Below are positions 61,584 through 64,000 of a DNA stretch of 64,000 nt, piece by piece (the first letter of the stretch is position 1; each line of letters begins with the position of its first letter). The notes under the pieces were generated by a model. It was given only the letters and a program-made list of their open reading frames with translations, did no database searches and had not been told where the DNA came from. The stretch covers positions 72,162,121 to 72,226,120 of the forward strand of contig CM040421.1 of the NCBI GenBank assembly GCA_022702705.1. The letters are read 5' to 3'. A program made the position numbers and the translations under genes. This DNA comes from Papilionanthe hookeriana x Papilionanthe teres (lineage: Eukaryota > Streptophyta > Magnoliopsida > Asparagales > Orchidaceae).

Positions 61584-63942
61584 TTATTGCTGCCTAAAAA
61601 ATGATATCATGGAATCATACACCACTTGCTTGGCAGAAACTCCCATTATAAAATCAAGATGAGCATAATTCTGTACAAAATGAACAATCAGCTTTTCAGG
61701 TTGATGAAACTTCAGATCATCAAGCAAATGCCCAACATCTTCTACGTCAGAAAGAGAGTCTCTCCCCCCATAGCTCAGGTAAAGCGGCAAACTGTTTGGA
61801 ATATTTGATAAATTGTACACTGGAGGTGTGCTCTGTCCATATTTCTCTATATTTCCATTTCCATAATTGTATTTTGTTAAGGTACGATCTCTGAATGCTG
61901 CAAATTCACCCAATATAAATAAATACATAAAAAATACTACAAAATACTCGCATAAACTGATGGCTTACTTTGTGCTAGATGTACCATGTTTTTGGTTGAC
62001 GTTGGCTGCGGTTCATACTTGAGAAATAATTCAACCGTTGAACCATTAAGACAACAGTTGCTACCTGTGAAATAAAAAAGAAAGAACAAATTGGGGACAC
62101 ATACATACAACATAAGAACCACACAATTCTTATATATTTACATATCTAAGACCTCAACATTGATAATTTCATACATATGCCACTCAAATGTTTGAAAATA
62201 AAGTTATATATATTAATAAAATATACCTGTAAATGCGGTGAGGAGGTCGTAGCAGTTCACACCAGGATAACTACAAAGTTTGTTTAACCACTTGGATGCT
62301 TCCAATCTGTTAACTGAGAGGTTTAAAAGTCTTGTTTTTACATATTCATGTTTACTTAAATTAATTTCTTATTTCTTACCCTTTGGGATCGAATTCTGCC
62401 AGTCCTAGCAAATTACTCAAGATCTAATCAAGGAGAATTTAACCTTATTAGATTAAGCAGTAATCTAATCAATCAAAATTAAAGGAAAAAAAATAGTTAA
62501 TTACCTCACCCACGAAGAGCTTGGCAGCAAGAATGCCTAACTTCGTTTTCATGTGATCCAGGTAGGCAACTGGACTCAGAAGGGCAGCTGAAGATAGCTT
62601 GTCCACTAGCCTTCTCTCCGAGAAAGATGCTAAGGCAATTAGAGTTCCCTGCAATTATATATAAATATATTAGCAAACAGTAAACATTTTTTTCAATTTT
62701 ATTATATTTATGACTGCATAGTTTTCATTTTTACTGGAAATTATATAATAAGAGTTGAATAGAAGAGCAAGAATTAATAAACAAAAAGCATTAATTATTT
62801 CTATAGCTCAAAATATTTCAGCAGAAAATTCTGAAAAATAATTAAATAAAAAGAAAAAAAAATTTCCTTACGTACCAATGAGTGCCCAACGTAGTGAAGC
62901 TTCTGATTTGTGTTTTTGGAAACCAGGTCAATCATAGCTGGGAGATCATTGGCTGCTAGCTCATCCCAGGACCACGCCCAGTAAGCCTATTTATTTATAT
63001 GTACTCAACTTTATTTATTCCTAAAAAGAATTTATATGTGCATATAAAATGGCATCATATCATCACAATAAATTAGATGTAATTCATATAAAATGTCCCT
63101 TCTTTAATAGTTATTTTGGAAGTAGATTTGCATTATAGTGATATGCTTGCACAAATGTTAAAATGAGAATAAAAATAGTGATTTTTATAAACTATAATTA
63201 AAACTAAATCATGATGAAAGAAATTAATTAATAAATGAGATCTAAGTTCTTAAGCTGAAATACATACCTAACAGAACTACGTCTAATGTTAGATACAAAT
63301 CTAGCTTTAATATTAGTAAATACATTTATAGCATTTGTATGTCATCAAAACTTGTAAGTTGAAAAAAGTTGTCTCTTATGCACTACCAAAAAGAGTACGA
63401 GGGTTTTAAGTACCAATCACAGGGATCACATCATCATGCACCTAACATTGCATTCATGTGGTAGCTTGTGATTGGGTGCCTTTTAGGTGCGATACCCTCC
63501 CCTAATAATGGAGAAAATATTGAGTCCGGACAACGGACGCAATAAACTATAAATCCTCTTCGCGAAAAGAAAAAATCCAGTATTTCACGTCAATTGTCCG
63601 GACGCAGCTACATGCGAGTTTATAAGATATGTAAAAGTCAAATGTTTAAATTTTAGAGCGTGGTGAGATTTGATTAATTATATGAAAAGATTCAAAATTT
63701 ACAGAACTTTAATCTTATTTATCCGATGAGATAAATGAAGCCCATGGGATCTTTAACTGTAAAAAGAACTAAATAGAGGGCGGTAATTGCAAATTATATA
63801 CCGGGTCGGTTGACGAAAGCGACACGTGGCGACGGCTGGAACGGGTGCCTCTCATGTTACCAATCCAGACGTCAAAGCCGTTATCGGCGAGTACGAAGGC
63901 CAGAGATTGCTCCGGAAGGTTCAGTAGCCACGACATGCCATC
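61584..63942 (-). CDS. Triacylglycerol lipase 2-like (acid lipase family), 3' seven exons
   Basis: Seven exons on the minus strand join in one frame: 63802-63942, 62876-62986, 62505-62648, 62380-62423, 62227-62306, 61969-62064 and 61584-61897; 309 residues plus stop. All have GT...AG borders. The protein starts mid-way at DGMSWLLNLPEQSLAFVLAD and has GFDVWIGNMRGTRSSRRH, AYWAWSWDELAANDLPAMID, then the nucleophile motif GHSLG split by an intron. It continues with SYPGVNCYDLLTAFTGSNCC, the acid residue in SYGGRDSLSDVEDV and the His in QNYAHLDFIMG. This triad order is that of plant lipases of the LIP1/LIP2/MPL1 group, which are secreted or vacuolar alpha/beta hydrolases acting on acylglycerols. 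The upstream exons with the signal peptide lie beyond the window. No break is seen, so it is probably functional. One unusual residue: AQTF before RDRTLTKYNYG, where relatives often have AQMVR. Confidence 0.92.
63397..63502. repeat. Imperfect fold-back in a lipase intron
   Basis: GAGGGTTTTAAGTACCAATCACA on the left is partly complementary to TGTGATTGGGTGCC...ATACCCTC on the right, around a 50-base loop. It could be a small MITE. No target duplication was identified. Confidence 0.4.
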
Positions 63943-64000
63943 CTGCAATTATGTTATTTTATTTCTCACTACTAATCTAATAACTAAAAAATTAAAATTT

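Overview
The window is nuclear DNA from a flowering plant, probably a eudicot; I cannot name the species. The evidence is plant-specific gene families, plant-type introns, an Athila-like Ty3/gypsy element primed by the TGGCGCCGTTGCC-type site, and a FAR1-type Mutator-like transposon. I saw no tRNA, rRNA or CRISPR. Only one gene looks intact: a triacylglycerol lipase at the right edge. Everything else is transposons and gene remnants.

Positions 1-12.7 kb: a decayed At1g12460-type leucine-rich-repeat receptor kinase fragment (178-1300) lies beside a Mutator-like element at 1553-12703. That element has matching terminal inverted repeats and a 9-bp target duplication (CATTTGGAG / CATTTAGAG). It carries two convergent decayed genes: a FAR1-type transposase on + and a protein with a plant-mobile-domain-like part plus a Ulp1-like peptidase on -. 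Its ends carry arrays of GTAAC-type motifs. A Ty1/copia RNase H scrap sits inside it.

Positions 12.7-21.1 kb: low-information DNA, then the 3' exons of a dynamin-related protein (DRP3 type, GTPase effector domain). Exon structure survives, but two frameshifts and a stop break it. Next comes a promoter-like retroelement remnant.

Positions 21.1-60.2 kb: a five-level nest of retroelements, resolved from ends and target duplications. Y-B (21147-60248) contains Y-A (22870-55271, duplication CTTAG). The 5' LTR of Y-A contains X-B (23689-51091, ATGAT). X-B contains Z (24601-45432, GCAGG). Z contains X-A (27845-35238, CACAA). Y-A and Y-B are gag-only, pol-less Athila relatives. Z is a complete but mutated Athila-like element on - with gag, protease, RT/RNase H, integrase and two post-pol reading frames. 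X-A and X-B are 7.4 and 6.6 kb non-coding units with TG...CA ends and no internal terminal repeats. They look like giant solo LTRs and keep a TATA box and a leader splice donor.

Positions 60.2-64 kb: a GTAAAT motif cluster, then the lipase gene on -, with seven in-frame exons visible and its 5' exons beyond the window.

The least explained items are the giant X family and a GC-rich hairpin in Z. The hairpin occurs in both LTRs and again upstream of each post-pol reading frame, next to a TATA box in one case and a leader intron in the other.
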